The notes: generated by a model from the letters alone, not told the origin. 64,000 bases of DNA from Pseudomonadota bacterium (GCA_018241505.1 JAFEDS010000009.1:496001-560000), one strand, 5' to 3'; counted from the first letter of the stretch, positions 14,865-24,350 are shown. A program made the numbers and translations.

Positions 14865-15139
14865 GGGCGCACCCTGAAAATTGGGCACTTTGACACCGGA
14901 TGCCTCGGTAAGTAGTACGCCTCGCGAAGCAACCAGCCGTCGCTATCGAACTCGCTCACGATTGCGTAAGGCGAGCCTTTGGCAATGTGGAGGGCTTCGT
15001 CAAGCGTTTGGGCTTCCTGCCGTGCGTTGCCGCGAGCGCCGGAGTCGGCGCGACCGGTCTGCGAACTACAGACGTGGTAGTAAGCGACTCCCCGGAGTTC
15101 TTGGCGTGTGACATTACTGACGATTTTCGATTTAATCAT
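14861..15139 (-). CDS. Hypothetical ICE protein, 92 aa
   Basis: ATG 15139 follows CAGGAGA by 6 bases. The protein is small and soluble (GVAYYHVCSSQTGRADSGAR, AQTLDEALHIAKGSPYAIVS), of unknown function, probably an ICE accessory protein. It is coupled to the Trp-rich protein downstream by a 4-base overlap. Two hairpins lie upstream (15228-15248 and the XRE terminator region). Confidence 0.72.
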   Translation of the reverse strand: MIKSKIVSNVTRQELRGVAYYHVCSSQTGRADSGARGNARQEAQTLDEALHIAKGSPYAIVSEFDSDGWLLREAYYLPRHPVSKCPIFRVRP

Positions 15140-15227
15140 GTGTTTCTCCTGTGTATGAAAGAAGAGGCATGTCATCCCGAAGCGTTCTGACACGCACGCG
15201 AACGACCGAAGTTCTGTGGTGAATAGA

Positions 15228-15248
15228 CGAGCCCCTGGAAGGGGCTCG
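15228..15248 (-). terminator. Hairpin between XRE gene and next gene
   Basis: CGAGCCCC (15228-15235) pairs with GGGGCTCG (15241-15248) around TGGAA. It follows the XRE gene on the minus strand and precedes the 15139 gene, so it may end one transcript or form part of the next leader. Only a weak T-run (GTCTATTC) follows. Confidence 0.45.
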
Positions 15249-15291
15249 CGATGGAGCAGATGCTCTCATGAACAAAGTATTGGGATCGGGT

Positions 15292-15603
15292 TCAGTCATT
15301 CGTGAATTGCAACAGCGAGTTAGGATCACACTTCAAGGCGCGGCAGATCATGGGAACTTCATGCAACCGTGGGGCGCCGCGGCCCGTCTCATAGTGCGCA
15401 ATGCGAGCCTGTGACACGCCAAGATGAGCGGCGAGCTCGCGTTGGTACATACCCAACGCCTGGCGTAGATCTCGGATACGATTGGCGACCTGGAGCCGGA
15501 AGGCCTGCTCGTCCGCCTGCGTCAACAGGCGTTTGGAAGGGAAGCCCTTGCGGCTGCCCCCGACTCGCCTCGGTCTGACAGTCTGATCGATAGAATCGTT
15601 CAT
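15292..15603 (-). CDS. XRE-family HTH transcriptional regulator
   Basis: This 103-residue protein carries a Cro/C1-type HTH in the middle: VANRIRDLRQALGMYQRELA, AHLGVSQARIAHYETGRGAP, then LHEVPMICRALKCDPNSLLQ. The N-terminal 35 residues are a basic tail. ATG 15603 has GGGAGAA about 7 bases upstream, and a leader hairpin lies further out. It stands between the accessory genes and the relaxase end of the transfer operon and could control either. Target operator not identified. Confidence 0.88.
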   Translation of the reverse strand: MNDSIDQTVRPRRVGGSRKGFPSKRLLTQADEQAFRLQVANRIRDLRQALGMYQRELAAHLGVSQARIAHYETGRGAPRLHEVPMICRALKCDPNSLLQFTND

Positions 15604-15626
15604 TGGGGGTTCTCCCTGTGGAGTAG

Positions 15627-15667
15627 CGAGGGAGACCACAAGCCCACTGAGGGATTGGGAGCCCTCG
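15627..15667 (-). promoter_or_regulatory. GC hairpin leader before the XRE gene
   Basis: CGAGGG (15627-15632) pairs with CCCTCG (15662-15667) around a loop with further CCC/GGG pairing. It stands 23 bases before the ATG at 15603 and belongs to the recurrent leader family. Confidence 0.5.
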
Positions 15668-16009
15668 GGCTGTGTTGAGAAGGGACGTAGCCAAGCCGCT
15701 TGAGCGGTTGTTGGCCAGCCAAGTGAGATTTGCTTAGAAGACGCGTGTCGAACGGACGCTTAGGTGCACGCGCGACGTAGGATCACGTGATTTGCATCCA
15801 GGCCAGTTACTCCAGCCTTGCCCGCTTGATATCGATGCGCGCGGACGGTTGACCAGCTTTTCCGCAGAGGGGAGTGCGCAGTCTGCAAGATGGAGGATCG
15901 CCTTCCAGGTAGCTGCAGTAACCCTTGCGGAAGTCGGTCGCACGACTATCCCCGAAAATCGAGGCATCCGCAGTGGACAATCGGGACAGAGGACATCCCA
16001 CTAAGTCTG
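15668..16009. other. Non-coding interval beside the relaxase gene
   Basis: I find no supportable gene here. It holds a short inverted repeat (CCGCTTGAGCGG near 15695), a 10-bp palindrome ATCACGTGAT at 15781-15790, and a remnant-like minus frame ending near 15807. Its place next to the 3' end of the MobH relaxase gene makes it one of several possible oriT locations, but no nick-site signature is recognisable. Confidence 0.35.
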
Positions 16010-17908
16010 TCAGCGGATGGGGATAAGTGTGAGGTATGGGTTGTCCGGTGGAAGCTCGGCGAAGACATCAAGACCGTCGAGGAGCAGATATCCGTGCACG
16101 CGGCGTGTCTTGCGTGGCCCCGATACCTCACACGTCCAGATGTTGAGCCCGCTGGGCTGCTTGCGGTGCCGTCCCAAACGCTCAAAGCTCTTTTGGAGTC
16201 CCGGCCAGCCCGAGTGTTTCGGGTCCTGAGATTCAAGTCGGATCACCGGGTGCTCGTGAAAGAAGCGCTGAAAAACTCCTGGGGTGACGAGAAACGCAGT
16301 CCCGTCGACGCTGTGGACCAGTGCCTTGGCGTCATTGACAATCAACCGTCGCGTCCGGACAGACTGTTGAAGCCAACTGAGGAAGCGTTCGCCGTGCGCT
16401 TGCTCTGGACCCGGTGGCTCCACAGTCGCGGAGTCATGCGAAGCGGGCGTTGTGATCTCGGTGAGCGTGTCTGGGGGTAACGCATCTCGACTATCGTTCG
16501 GTGGTGAGGCTCGCGGCAACGCGCCCGTAGGCGCGGGGTCTCCCTCATCCAGCATTCCAATGGCTGATGCGATGGGGTCTCCGCCAGCAGCACCTGCATT
16601 CGCCATCGAAGTTGTTGACAACTCCGCGATGGGTGTTGGGCGGATGTCAGGGAGGCGCATGGCCTGTACATCACCGACCCGCGTCACATCGGTCACACTT
16701 GCTTGTACGCTGCCGCGAAAGGGCGGGGGCCGGTCCCCCGTGTCCCAGATCAGTGGGGGTGCCAGCTTGAGAAAGGTGAACTCCTGGGACCATCCGTTCT
16801 CGCCGACGACCTGCGCGCTCCAGATGGCTTTGCCTTCCGGTGTGACCTGCACCAGCCCGTGTTCTTGCAACACATCAAAGAGGACGGTGTTCTTCTCCGG
16901 AACACCCGAGATGCCGTTTGAGAGCAGATGGGCGCGTAGCTTGTCGCAGGCGGTCTTGGAGACCAGCCAGAGCGCATCTTGTGTGAGCCAACCATCGGAG
17001 GCCTGGGGTTGATTCAACTTGAATCGTTCGCGCACTAGATAGCGAAGGCCGTCCAAGAGCTTGCGTTGCAGAGACTGTGGGGCATCGGGGCGCGTCTTGG
17101 CCGGATCGCCACCGAGGGCTTGTGCCACAGAGGCCCGATCAGCTTGCATGACGAGCTCGCCAAGAATGCCGGCGTGCTCATAGCGACCGGCCAGTACGTA
17201 CAGCAGTGCCGCCCACAGTTCGGGAAAGCCGCTGAGCCAATCGAGGATGGTCTGTCCCAGCACGCGGGCGTAGACCAATCCCGCAGCCGCTTCGTGGAGG
17301 CGGTGCGTGCGGTCGGCTCGGAAGCGAAAGCGGTAGGGGCGAGCGAGTTCGCCGTGCCAGGGGTGCCAGGGCGTGCCGTCTGCGTACTCAACCTGCAGGT
17401 CCACGGCGAGTTTACCGATGTCGTGCAGTAGTGCGGCGTAGGCGGTCGCGGCAGTCCAGGCCTCCGCTTGGGCGGCCTGCGCTTCGGGTACTGCCCCGAT
17501 GGGCAACAGATACGACTGCCGCAGTTTGAGCCCGAAGGCGACGATTTCCAGACCATGGTCCAACATGCCACCGGCGTAGGCATGGTGGTGAGTCTCCGAT
17601 GCGGGAAACTGCTGTACCAATGTGGCATATCGCTCAATGGGTGCGCGATAGAGACTCGCGAACTGTACGCGGGAGAGTGAGGTGCGTTGCCAGATATGCT
17701 GCAGCAGCAACTGACGACGCGGCGTGGACAAGAGGGAGGAATGCGATTGGGGTCGCAGCAGCCCCTGGGACACATCATTGTCCGGAGGTCTCTGTGCGAA
17801 GGGCGTCTCGGCCTTTTTGCTTCCAAACAGCACGATTTCCTCATTGCCCGGCCGCCCAGGGCGTGGGCCGCGAGCCTTTTGAGCCCTTTCGGGTAGGGCC
17901 TTTGCCAT
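16010..17908 (-). CDS. traI: MobH-family relaxase (TraI_2)
   Basis: This relaxase nicks oriT and pilots the transferred strand. The N-terminal TraI_2 domain shows the triple-His motif of MobH (SETHHHAYAGGMLDHG) and the HD motif (ALLHDIGKLAVDL). A Pro/Ser-rich linker follows near residues 400-480, then the C-terminal TraI_2_C domain (FLSWLQQSVRTRRLIVNDAK). ATG 17908 is the most conservative start (632 residues); the frame continues to a GTG at 18007, and the ribosome binding site is poor. It is the last minus-strand gene of the transfer module, as usual in PFGI-type elements (PFL_4751 family). Confidence 0.93.
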   Translation of the reverse strand: MAKALPERAQKARGPRPGRPGNEEIVLFGSKKAETPFAQRPPDNDVSQGLLRPQSHSSLLSTPRRQLLLQHIWQRTSLSRVQFASLYRAPIERYATLVQQFPASETHHHAYAGGMLDHGLEIVAFGLKLRQSYLLPIGAVPEAQAAQAEAWTAATAYAALLHDIGKLAVDLQVEYADGTPWHPWHGELARPYRFRFRADRTHRLHEAAAGLVYARVLGQTILDWLSGFPELWAALLYVLAGRYEHAGILGELVMQADRASVAQALGGDPAKTRPDAPQSLQRKLLDGLRYLVRERFKLNQPQASDGWLTQDALWLVSKTACDKLRAHLLSNGISGVPEKNTVLFDVLQEHGLVQVTPEGKAIWSAQVVGENGWSQEFTFLKLAPPLIWDTGDRPPPFRGSVQASVTDVTRVGDVQAMRLPDIRPTPIAELSTTSMANAGAAGGDPIASAIGMLDEGDPAPTGALPRASPPNDSRDALPPDTLTEITTPASHDSATVEPPGPEQAHGERFLSWLQQSVRTRRLIVNDAKALVHSVDGTAFLVTPGVFQRFFHEHPVIRLESQDPKHSGWPGLQKSFERLGRHRKQPSGLNIWTCEVSGPRKTRRVHGYLLLDGLDVFAELPPDNPYLTLIPIR

Positions 17909-18205
17909 TAAGTTGGCCCATCCCTTGGCCCTTCTCCCACCCTTTGCCGCCCTTTGTGCCCCAATCCATATGCCATTTGCGAACAGCAAACAGCCCTTTT
18001 GTTGCACCAGATAGTCAGCCGATGACTAGCAGCGCCGGCCGAGTGTGCGCCTGCGGCGCCTCAGTACGGTGTCACTGGAAAAATCCGTCAAAGTGGTCCA
18101 CGATCCGGCTAAGGGCATCAGCCCCCGCGCAAGCGGAACCTGTGTGGCAGCAGGACCGCCGGACGGCGCCGGGACGACGAGTGCCCATGGACTACGGTGC
18201 CACAT

Positions 18206-18571
18206 ATGACGGAACATCGCTATCACAACTCGGCAGAACAACTCGGCAGGCGATTCGGCCGTGCCTGGCGGGGCTTGCTGGGATTGCAGATGCGATGTCG
18301 GCGTGCGCTGTTGCAAGCCGGTCTACCCGCAGCTGTAACGAATGTCCTGATCGCGACTGTCTGGTTGGTTGTTGTCGCAGGTATTCTGCGCTACGGACTC
18401 TGGATTGCGATGGTGGCATTGGTTCTCGTTGTCTTGCTCTCACTGGGCGTGTCTGATGTGCCCAACAGCGTCGACCGCGAATACCAGTGGCGCCGCGGGT
18501 TTCTGGGCTTCGGGCTGTATGATGAGAACGGCTTCCGCGTTGATCCACACGATCCTGAAAAGAAGAACTGA
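18206..18571 (+). CDS. DUF3742 family ICE protein
   Basis: A 121-residue membrane protein: a basic N-terminal segment (QLGRRFGRAWRGLLGLQMRC), two hydrophobic segments (NVLIATVWLVVVAGIL and IAMVALVLVVLLSLGV) and a conserved C-terminal tail (GFGLYDENGFRVDPHD). This is the DUF3742 pattern, typically placed between TraG-N and the relaxase in these ICEs. It is transcribed convergently with TraG-N; the stops are 13 bases apart. ATG 18206 is preferred over a frame start 9 bases upstream. Confidence 0.88.
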   Translation: MTEHRYHNSAEQLGRRFGRAWRGLLGLQMRCRRALLQAGLPAAVTNVLIATVWLVVVAGILRYGLWIAMVALVLVVLLSLGVSDVPNSVDREYQWRRGFLGFGLYDENGFRVDPHDPEKKN

Positions 18572-18584
18572 CAGGCTGGCGACT

Positions 18585-20090
18585 TCATCTGACCGCCCTT
18601 ATGAGCGTGTCACTCCCGGTTGAGCCCGCAGCTCGGGCCCCATTCGTTCCCGTTACCAGTCCTTCAAGGGCTCCCCCTGCCTGGATTCCTGCCCATGCGA
18701 GGGCGGACACCCAGAATGCTGGGAGCACCAAGAACATCGCGCCCAGCACGAAGTTGATTAGCATGTCTCCAAACGTGTTGTTGAGGCCCATCAGGACGTT
18801 GAAGTTGCTGTGGGGCGAGTTCCAACCGTACAACGCATCCAAAATGGTGCTGTCGATCCATCGAGCAAGTTGGAACCAGAAATCCGTGAAGAACAGTGCG
18901 AAATCGACGCAGGTTGCGATGACGACGGTCTTGATCTCGTAGGTTCCAAAGACAAGCACCAGCGGTAGACAGATGGTGAGAGCCATCTTGAGCAACGGCA
19001 GCACCATCGGTAAGGCTTCACGCACCGCATCCATGGCCGGCACGTACGCCAAGGTTCCCACGGTCAGACCTAGATCGGAGGCAATCCGCGTCGTGATGTT
19101 CGGCAACGTCATATCGATCTGCCCGCCGTAGTCGGTGTAGACCTGTCCTTCATTCATGACTTGCTGCCGGGGGGATGCGATGGCGCGGATGACCCCGTCA
19201 TCCGCCTGATCCTGCGTCAAAAATCCTGCCCATTTTTCCACACGGGTGAGTAAGTCAGGATCGACTTGTTTCAAGAGCCGGGCCCGCAATCCCTTGCCCC
19301 CATCCGACCACCATTGCTGACAGGTCGGATAGCCACCGCCGTCCGGTACCTGAGCCAGCCCCGCATCCCGTGCCGCATCGTAAGGCCAAGCTGTCCGCGG
19401 CGTGCGCGAGTGATAAGCGTCATAGAAGCCGGCTGTCGTGAGAAAGAACCCTGAGCCAATCCACGTGACATCATTCGTCTGTGCATCGGTGAGCGCGGGC
19501 CGATTCGTGAACAACTTCGCACGCGCGGACCCATAGCAATCTCGGGTGAAGTCCGCCACCTCCTGAGCCAGAAGGGGATCCCCAATGCGGGTGCTATCGA
19601 CGTCGATCCGAATCTGCCGCAAATCTGTTCCACACGGTATCGCGGCGACTGCCGCAGCCGTAATGGCTTTGGAGAGCGAGTGCACAAAGAACCACCAGAC
19701 CGGGACGAGCGCCGACTGATTGTTGAGGGTTGTGAAGGCCGGCTGCCAGCCGGTCTGCGAGGGCAGGGGAGCGTTTACCTGGCACTGCTTCGAGCGCGTC
19801 TGGTCGAACTCAATCGTCTGTAGATCGACGCGGATGAAGGGAATGCCAGCAAAGAGGATGACCACGATAGCCACCCACACGCGATTCTCGATGCGGATCG
19901 CGGACAAGAGGCCCTTATTGCCGTCTGCCGCTCCCGAGCCTCGCGAGCGCAGCCACTCCTGCACGACGATGGCGAGAAAGGGGACCGCGACGACTCCACT
20001 GGCCACGAGAATGTTCCAGATACCGTTGTTGATGATCCACCCGACGAGCGTCAGGTAGTATTCAAAGTAGTCGGTCGTGAAGAGTGTCAT
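18585..20090 (-). CDS. traG: TraG N-terminal-domain conjugal transfer protein
   Basis: This 501-residue inner-membrane mating-channel protein has hydrophobic segments near residues 5-45 and 75-90, a large periplasmic region with Cys pairs (SKQCQVNAPLPSQ, IPCGTDLRQ), and a C-terminal cluster of membrane segments (LLKMALTICLPLVLVFGTYE, MLINFVLGAMFLVLPAFWVS). This is the TraG_N architecture of mating-pair stabilisation proteins. It follows the small membrane protein at 20113 closely and ends the TraU-like operon segment. Confidence 0.9.
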   Translation of the reverse strand: MTLFTTDYFEYYLTLVGWIINNGIWNILVASGVVAVPFLAIVVQEWLRSRGSGAADGNKGLLSAIRIENRVWVAIVVILFAGIPFIRVDLQTIEFDQTRSKQCQVNAPLPSQTGWQPAFTTLNNQSALVPVWWFFVHSLSKAITAAAVAAIPCGTDLRQIRIDVDSTRIGDPLLAQEVADFTRDCYGSARAKLFTNRPALTDAQTNDVTWIGSGFFLTTAGFYDAYHSRTPRTAWPYDAARDAGLAQVPDGGGYPTCQQWWSDGGKGLRARLLKQVDPDLLTRVEKWAGFLTQDQADDGVIRAIASPRQQVMNEGQVYTDYGGQIDMTLPNITTRIASDLGLTVGTLAYVPAMDAVREALPMVLPLLKMALTICLPLVLVFGTYEIKTVVIATCVDFALFFTDFWFQLARWIDSTILDALYGWNSPHSNFNVLMGLNNTFGDMLINFVLGAMFLVLPAFWVSALAWAGIQAGGALEGLVTGTNGARAAGSTGSDTLIRAVR

Positions 20091-20112
20091 GTGGGATAGC
20101 GCCTCGGCCCGT

Positions 20113-20454
20113 TCACGGGCCCTGGAATAAAACCACCGCTTCGATTAACACGACCGCGACGATCGCCGCCACTTCGGCACGGATCAATCGGACAGCAGTC
20201 CCTGCATCCGGCTCGCCGCTCAAGACTCGGCGGCGCATCGGCAGCCACGCGTACACCGTCACGCCGTAGAGCAGAATTCGCCATAACAGGAAATACACTC
20301 GGTGGTCTTGAAACCAACTCATCCAGCGGCTGACCCCGCCGAGGCACCAGATGCCCACGGCATTGACCACGAAGGCCAATAGCCCCAACGCGAAGACGGT
20401 CGCCGGAACGCGCCAGATCGCGGACTTGAAGATGGGTAAGAAGCGCGAACGCAT
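20113..20454 (-). CDS. Conjugative-transfer inner-membrane protein, 113 aa
   Basis: Three or four hydrophobic segments (VPATVFALGLLAFVVNAVGI, VYFLLWRILLYGVTVYAWL, VAAIVAVVLIEAVVLF) indicate a small polytopic membrane protein. It lies between the PFL_4711-family gene and TraG-N, where PFGI-type elements carry such a protein. ATG 20454 starts 11 bases after the upstream stop; an ATG at 20490 overlapping the upstream gene is the alternative. Confidence 0.75.
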   Translation of the reverse strand: MRSRFLPIFKSAIWRVPATVFALGLLAFVVNAVGIWCLGGVSRWMSWFQDHRVYFLLWRILLYGVTVYAWLPMRRRVLSGEPDAGTAVRLIRAEVAAIVAVVLIEAVVLFQGP

Positions 20455-20464
20455 GGCCGAGTCT

Positions 20465-21856
20465 TCAGTTGCGCGGCTTTTGTATTTCATCCAGCCGGTC
20501 GCGATCGGTATCGCCCTGGAACGTGCCGCGCGAGGCATCCCCCCGTGCACCGCGCCGCTGGATGATGGCCATGGGTGAATTGGCGGCCAGTTCGTGCCGC
20601 AGTTCGAGCTCCGATTTGAGGTTGCTGATCTCTCGCTCCAGGATGTCGTTCTCTTGCGAGACCGCTTCCTGCGCCAGATGATTGGCAGCGACATTGGGTT
20701 CTCCGCGTCCCGTCAGCAGTGTTCGTTGCAACATAAGGGCCTTCTCTAGGACGCTAGAGAGTGCAACCTCGGAGGCCAAGCGCTTGGCTAGGACGTCCTG
20801 ATCCTGCTCATCCCGCAGCGCCTCAATAACCCCACGCGTGATTGGCATGGCATCGCTACCGGCCGCTTCGAGATTCTCTACTGACAACGGTTGGGCGCCG
20901 GTCACCAGGCCCTGGAGTGCCTTGAGCTTCGTCTCGTACTCTTCTTGAATGAGGGGTGTGAGTCCGACGCCGGCCGTGGTTTGGGTCTTGTTGCAATCCT
21001 CACAGGTGCGTTGCTCCCGCTCACCCAAGACTCGCACCGCCCAGGCGGCCGCGGCATCGGGAGATGGCCATGCCTGACAGGTCAGGCCGTTGTTGCAGGC
21101 ATCCGGTGCAATGGCGGTTGCATCGTTGATCGCACGACCGTTCAACAGGTTATAGCCGGTGCGTGTCACATCTCCAACGATCTTGATCGAGGGCTGACCG
21201 GCGCCGCCCGCGTTCGCACCGCCCACCCAAGGGACGCCAGAATTGCCGTGGTTGGACTCCGCCGTGTTGATGGCGGTGATGGCATCGGCGCCGCCCACCG
21301 AATCGCGCAGTGCCAAGCCTTCCGAGAGTTGGTCCCATGAGAACTCGCCTTGAGCCAAGTCGGCCAGATGATTGGCGATGGTCCGGCAGGCGCTCTTCGA
21401 GCGATCGTAATCCAGGCGCGCTTGCAGAATCCCGTTGGTCAACAGATTGTACAGACCCGGATCGGCGCGCTGGATGATAAGCGCGGGCAGCGCTGCGACC
21501 GCGGCGGTGGCATCCTGGATCAGGCCACTCATGATACCCTGAAAGCCTTCGGTGATGCCGTTCAGCTGATTGTGCAGTGTGGTGGTCAGACTCATGTTGC
21601 CGCAGATGAGATTCGCGTTCCAACCGAGCCCGACCGTGATGCTTTGCATATTTGCGGTATGACTGGATGCGACCGCACGCCCACCGCCGATGGTGTAGAG
21701 CAACTGGTCGTTGACGGCGCTGCCCGTGACATGGACGCCGTTGGGATCAATCACGGTCTGCGCAGCGACCCAGGAACTCAGTGAAAGCAAAGCGATTGGC
21801 CCGAGGAGCCGGGTTGTCAGATAGTCTCGGTGCATCGGTGATTGCGGCGTACGCAT
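20465..21856 (-). CDS. ICE protein, PFL_4711 family (TIGR03755)
   Basis: A 463-residue exported protein of the mating apparatus. A signal peptide (LLGPIALLSLSSWVAAQ) is followed by the conserved region GGGRAVASSHTANMQSITVG, a Cys-bearing NLICGNMSLTTTLHNQLNG and a central CxxC-containing part (RTCEDCNKTQTTAG). The C-terminus is helical. Gene order with the next two genes upstream (PFL_4710, PFL_4709) is that of the family. Probably periplasmic or outer-membrane associated. Confidence 0.9.
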   Translation of the reverse strand: MRTPQSPMHRDYLTTRLLGPIALLSLSSWVAAQTVIDPNGVHVTGSAVNDQLLYTIGGGRAVASSHTANMQSITVGLGWNANLICGNMSLTTTLHNQLNGITEGFQGIMSGLIQDATAAVAALPALIIQRADPGLYNLLTNGILQARLDYDRSKSACRTIANHLADLAQGEFSWDQLSEGLALRDSVGGADAITAINTAESNHGNSGVPWVGGANAGGAGQPSIKIVGDVTRTGYNLLNGRAINDATAIAPDACNNGLTCQAWPSPDAAAAWAVRVLGEREQRTCEDCNKTQTTAGVGLTPLIQEEYETKLKALQGLVTGAQPLSVENLEAAGSDAMPITRGVIEALRDEQDQDVLAKRLASEVALSSVLEKALMLQRTLLTGRGEPNVAANHLAQEAVSQENDILEREISNLKSELELRHELAANSPMAIIQRRGARGDASRGTFQGDTDRDRLDEIQKPRN

Positions 21857-21871
21857 AAAGCCCTTCCTCCT

Positions 21872-22813
21872 TCAAGGGGCGAAGTCGACACTGCCGAGGA
21901 AGATTTCCCCCTGTCGTTGACAGCACGAGTAAGGACGCCAGAGCGCCCAGGCATAGCCGCCATCGAAAGCCTGCACATGAGGCAGATAGTTCGGAAAGAC
22001 GGCGCAAATAGGCATCAACGTGGGCACCAGCTCCTGCCATTTGCCGGTGAGAGGTGCCGTCTCAAACAGAGGGCCTGCCGGCCAGTAGCCGTCGCGCGGT
22101 AAAGCGAGGAGGGGCTGATAGACGTGAATTTGGCCGGGACGGGTGACGATGTCGCCGGCTCGCTGTGCCACCACGGCACTCGCCTTGTAGTCGTCGGTTT
22201 GATGCAGGAAGCCGCCTCGCGGATACACGTTGCCCCAAAGGTTCAAGAGGGCACGGCTGCCGATCTCGCGCAGGCCCGGCGTGAGGGCTTCAGGATAGAA
22301 TGACTCGGGGATGTTCCAACGCCAGGGGATCGTGTCGAAGACGCTGAGCAAGTAGGGCGTAAATGGAACGCCGGCCCCATCACACACGGTGCCGAACTCA
22401 CCCGCAAATTTGGAGAAGACAGCGCCGGCCGGATGGCCGATCACGTCTGCGTTTCGGAACTTCGCCAGGTTGTTCTCGTGACTCTGGTTCGTCGTGCCAT
22501 CGCCACCGTCCTTGGCGCTCGGATTCGGTGGACTCATGAAGGCCACATCGATCCAGGGGTTGTGGCCCGTGACCATGTAGCTGGAGACGACCGCATCGGG
22601 AACGTAGTGGCTCACCTTGGCGGAGGTCTGCAGATCACATCCAAAGGTCGAGCACATAAGCCAGTAGCAGATTCCGACCACGCGATAGGCCAAGCAATCC
22701 GGCGAAGCTACCGAGGCGGTGATCGCGCCCGTGGTGATCGCGAGCGCCGAACTCACCCAACAGAACAAGGACGAGGCGACTCCCATTCGCAGCACCGAAC
22801 GTGGCAGGCGCAT
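21872..22813 (-). CDS. ICE protein, PFL_4710 family (TIGR03756), TraU-like
   Basis: A 313-residue periplasmic protein: signal peptide (SLFCWVSSALA), then a Cys-rich TraU-like start (GICYWLMCSTFGCDLQTSAK), YVPDAVVSSY, and a C-terminal Cys pair (PYSCCQRQGEIF). TraU-type proteins act in mating-pair assembly and DNA transfer. Its ATG overlaps the stop of the PFL_4709 gene and it is followed 16 bases later by the PFL_4711 gene, a tight operon. Confidence 0.9.
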   Translation of the reverse strand: MRLPRSVLRMGVASSLFCWVSSALAITTGAITASVASPDCLAYRVVGICYWLMCSTFGCDLQTSAKVSHYVPDAVVSSYMVTGHNPWIDVAFMSPPNPSAKDGGDGTTNQSHENNLAKFRNADVIGHPAGAVFSKFAGEFGTVCDGAGVPFTPYLLSVFDTIPWRWNIPESFYPEALTPGLREIGSRALLNLWGNVYPRGGFLHQTDDYKASAVVAQRAGDIVTRPGQIHVYQPLLALPRDGYWPAGPLFETAPLTGKWQELVPTLMPICAVFPNYLPHVQAFDGGYAWALWRPYSCCQRQGEIFLGSVDFAP

Positions 22814-23247
22814 CAGCGTGTCTCTCCTCGATACTGCTCAATGAGGGATAGAGCATGCGCGACGTCTGCGTCCCCATAGACAACGAACCGGCCATCCACG
22901 ACGATTGCTGGGAGTTTCAGAATGCCGAGACTCCAGGCCTCGACCACACCCTGATAGGCCGCCGAGAGTCGGCGATTGAGGGATTCGCCCTGAGCGCGTA
23001 GGCGCTCACGGACGGCTTGAGCCGCGCGGGCCGTGTCTTTTGGAAGGCCATTGGAAAGCTCGGCCTCCAGGCGCGCCGGTTCATCCAAGCGTATGACACG
23101 CACCGTGCGAGGTGCTGAGACGGGATGGGCGCCGTCGGTGTAGACGCACACATCAATGGCCCACGCCGTCTGGGTACCGAGTGACAGAAGCCCCAGAGCA
23201 ACGCTTGCCGCGCGGGCATACAATCCAAGGTTAGATAACGATCGCAT
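22813..23247 (-). CDS. ICE protein, PFL_4709 family (TIGR03757), TrbC-like
   Basis: A 144-residue exported protein: signal peptide (VALGLLSLGTQTAWA), DVCVYTDGAHPVS, a helical middle, and the terminal segment GILKLPAIVVDGRFVVYGDA, a thioredoxin-fold-like pattern of the TrbC/TraW type. ATG 23247 is chosen; the frame is open further upstream without support. It starts the PFL_4709-4710-4711 set, separated from the rest of the transfer operon by the inserted cassette. Confidence 0.87.
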   Translation of the reverse strand: MRSLSNLGLYARAASVALGLLSLGTQTAWAIDVCVYTDGAHPVSAPRTVRVIRLDEPARLEAELSNGLPKDTARAAQAVRERLRAQGESLNRRLSAAYQGVVEAWSLGILKLPAIVVDGRFVVYGDADVAHALSLIEQYRGETR

Positions 23248-23609
23248 ACGCAGGCTTCGAGGATGTTGGAAAGGGACGCGGATTATTCGGCTGCTGCCGG
23301 CGTAATGCCGCCCACAATGAGGTCGGACTGTTGACCGTAAACATCCCATCGGCTTGCATACCAACTGAACGGTGTGTGGGTCTCCGGCAGAGACGTTCCC
23401 GACTGCACGCAGGTCAGTGGACCACCTCGTCTGTGAGCGTCGCCGCAATGAATGAGGCCGGGCCAATGCTCGCGTTCGAGGAGGGGACTCTTCCGTGACA
23501 GTCCAACGGCAGCCCGGATACTGGAGCCGAATGACCTGCAGTTTCGCTAAGTGGGTGTCTGTTCGGGATCACGCTGAGGACGCGGTTGATTTTCAGACTC
23601 TGATGCGTC
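23248..23609. other. Non-coding interval at the cassette edge
   Basis: I see no gene in these 362 bases between the PFL_4709 gene and the TGT-like gene. It should contain a promoter for the downstream transfer genes, because the inserted cassette separates them from the VirB4 operon. No clear terminal repeats or target duplication are visible. Confidence 0.4.
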
Positions 23610-24350
23610 TCAGCCCAGTAACTCCATGTTCTGTTGTACGCCAGCGCCTCTCGCGTCCCATCGGCGGGCCGAGGCGTGGTACTCAATTCGGTCCATCATG
23701 ATCAGTGCCCGAGCCCATTTGCTACGCGGGGTGTAGGGACCGGCCCAGGCGCTATCGATGCCAATGTTGCGCGCGACGTTACATGAATCCGCTGACGCGA
23801 GCGGTAAGTGCGAGAAGAGCACCGGATCGAGCATACGAAGTCCGTGGAGCTTGGCTCGCGGGAATCCGTCATCATCGCAAATGGCCTCCATGATCTGCGC
23901 TATCCGGGACCACCACTCGCGCGACCCGGGATCGGCGTACCGTCCGGAGCTGCCCAGAGCGATTCGAGGATAGGCGGTCAGCCGCTCGAGTCGCGCGAGA
24001 GACTCGTGTAAGTGAAATACCGGGACCGAGACGGCATTCGGCAGTGTCCATTCCGCGAGGAGTTGGTCGTTCTCGTGCTCCGTGCCGTCGATGACATCAG
24101 GAATGATGGCCCACTCGACGGCCGGATGTTTCAGCCAGTGTGTGGCCCACAACTGATAGCCTGCGAAGTCGTATCGCTTTCCCTGTCGCCACGCGGAGAA
24201 AGCGCCATTGTCCAGCACGATGCTCTGACAGACCTCAGCGGCTTCCTCGATCTGACGCGCGTCCTCGAACGACAGCATCGCGTGCCGCGCACGCATTGCT
24301 TTGACCATATCGATCACAGGCGTCATCGGCAGGCCGTGGTAGTGGATCAT
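23610..24350 (-). CDS. TGT/DpdA-like phage protein
   Basis: A 246-residue protein like those that I recall next to PAPS-reductase genes in phages. Features compatible with a tRNA-guanine-transglycosylase-like barrel are SIVLDNGAFSAW (Asp-x-Gly-Ala-Phe, cf. DSGGF/DSGAF), WAIIPDVIDGTEHENDQ, HGLRMLDPVL and ASADSCNVARN (Ser-x-Asp-Ser). If correct it would exchange a base in nucleic acid, as DpdA does in DNA. No CxCxxC zinc site is visible. It follows the PP-loop gene by 85 bases on the same strand, so the two are probably one transcript. Fold assignment is inference. Confidence 0.6.
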   Translation of the reverse strand: MIHYHGLPMTPVIDMVKAMRARHAMLSFEDARQIEEAAEVCQSIVLDNGAFSAWRQGKRYDFAGYQLWATHWLKHPAVEWAIIPDVIDGTEHENDQLLAEWTLPNAVSVPVFHLHESLARLERLTAYPRIALGSSGRYADPGSREWWSRIAQIMEAICDDDGFPRAKLHGLRMLDPVLFSHLPLASADSCNVARNIGIDSAWAGPYTPRSKWARALIMMDRIEYHASARRWDARGAGVQQNMELLG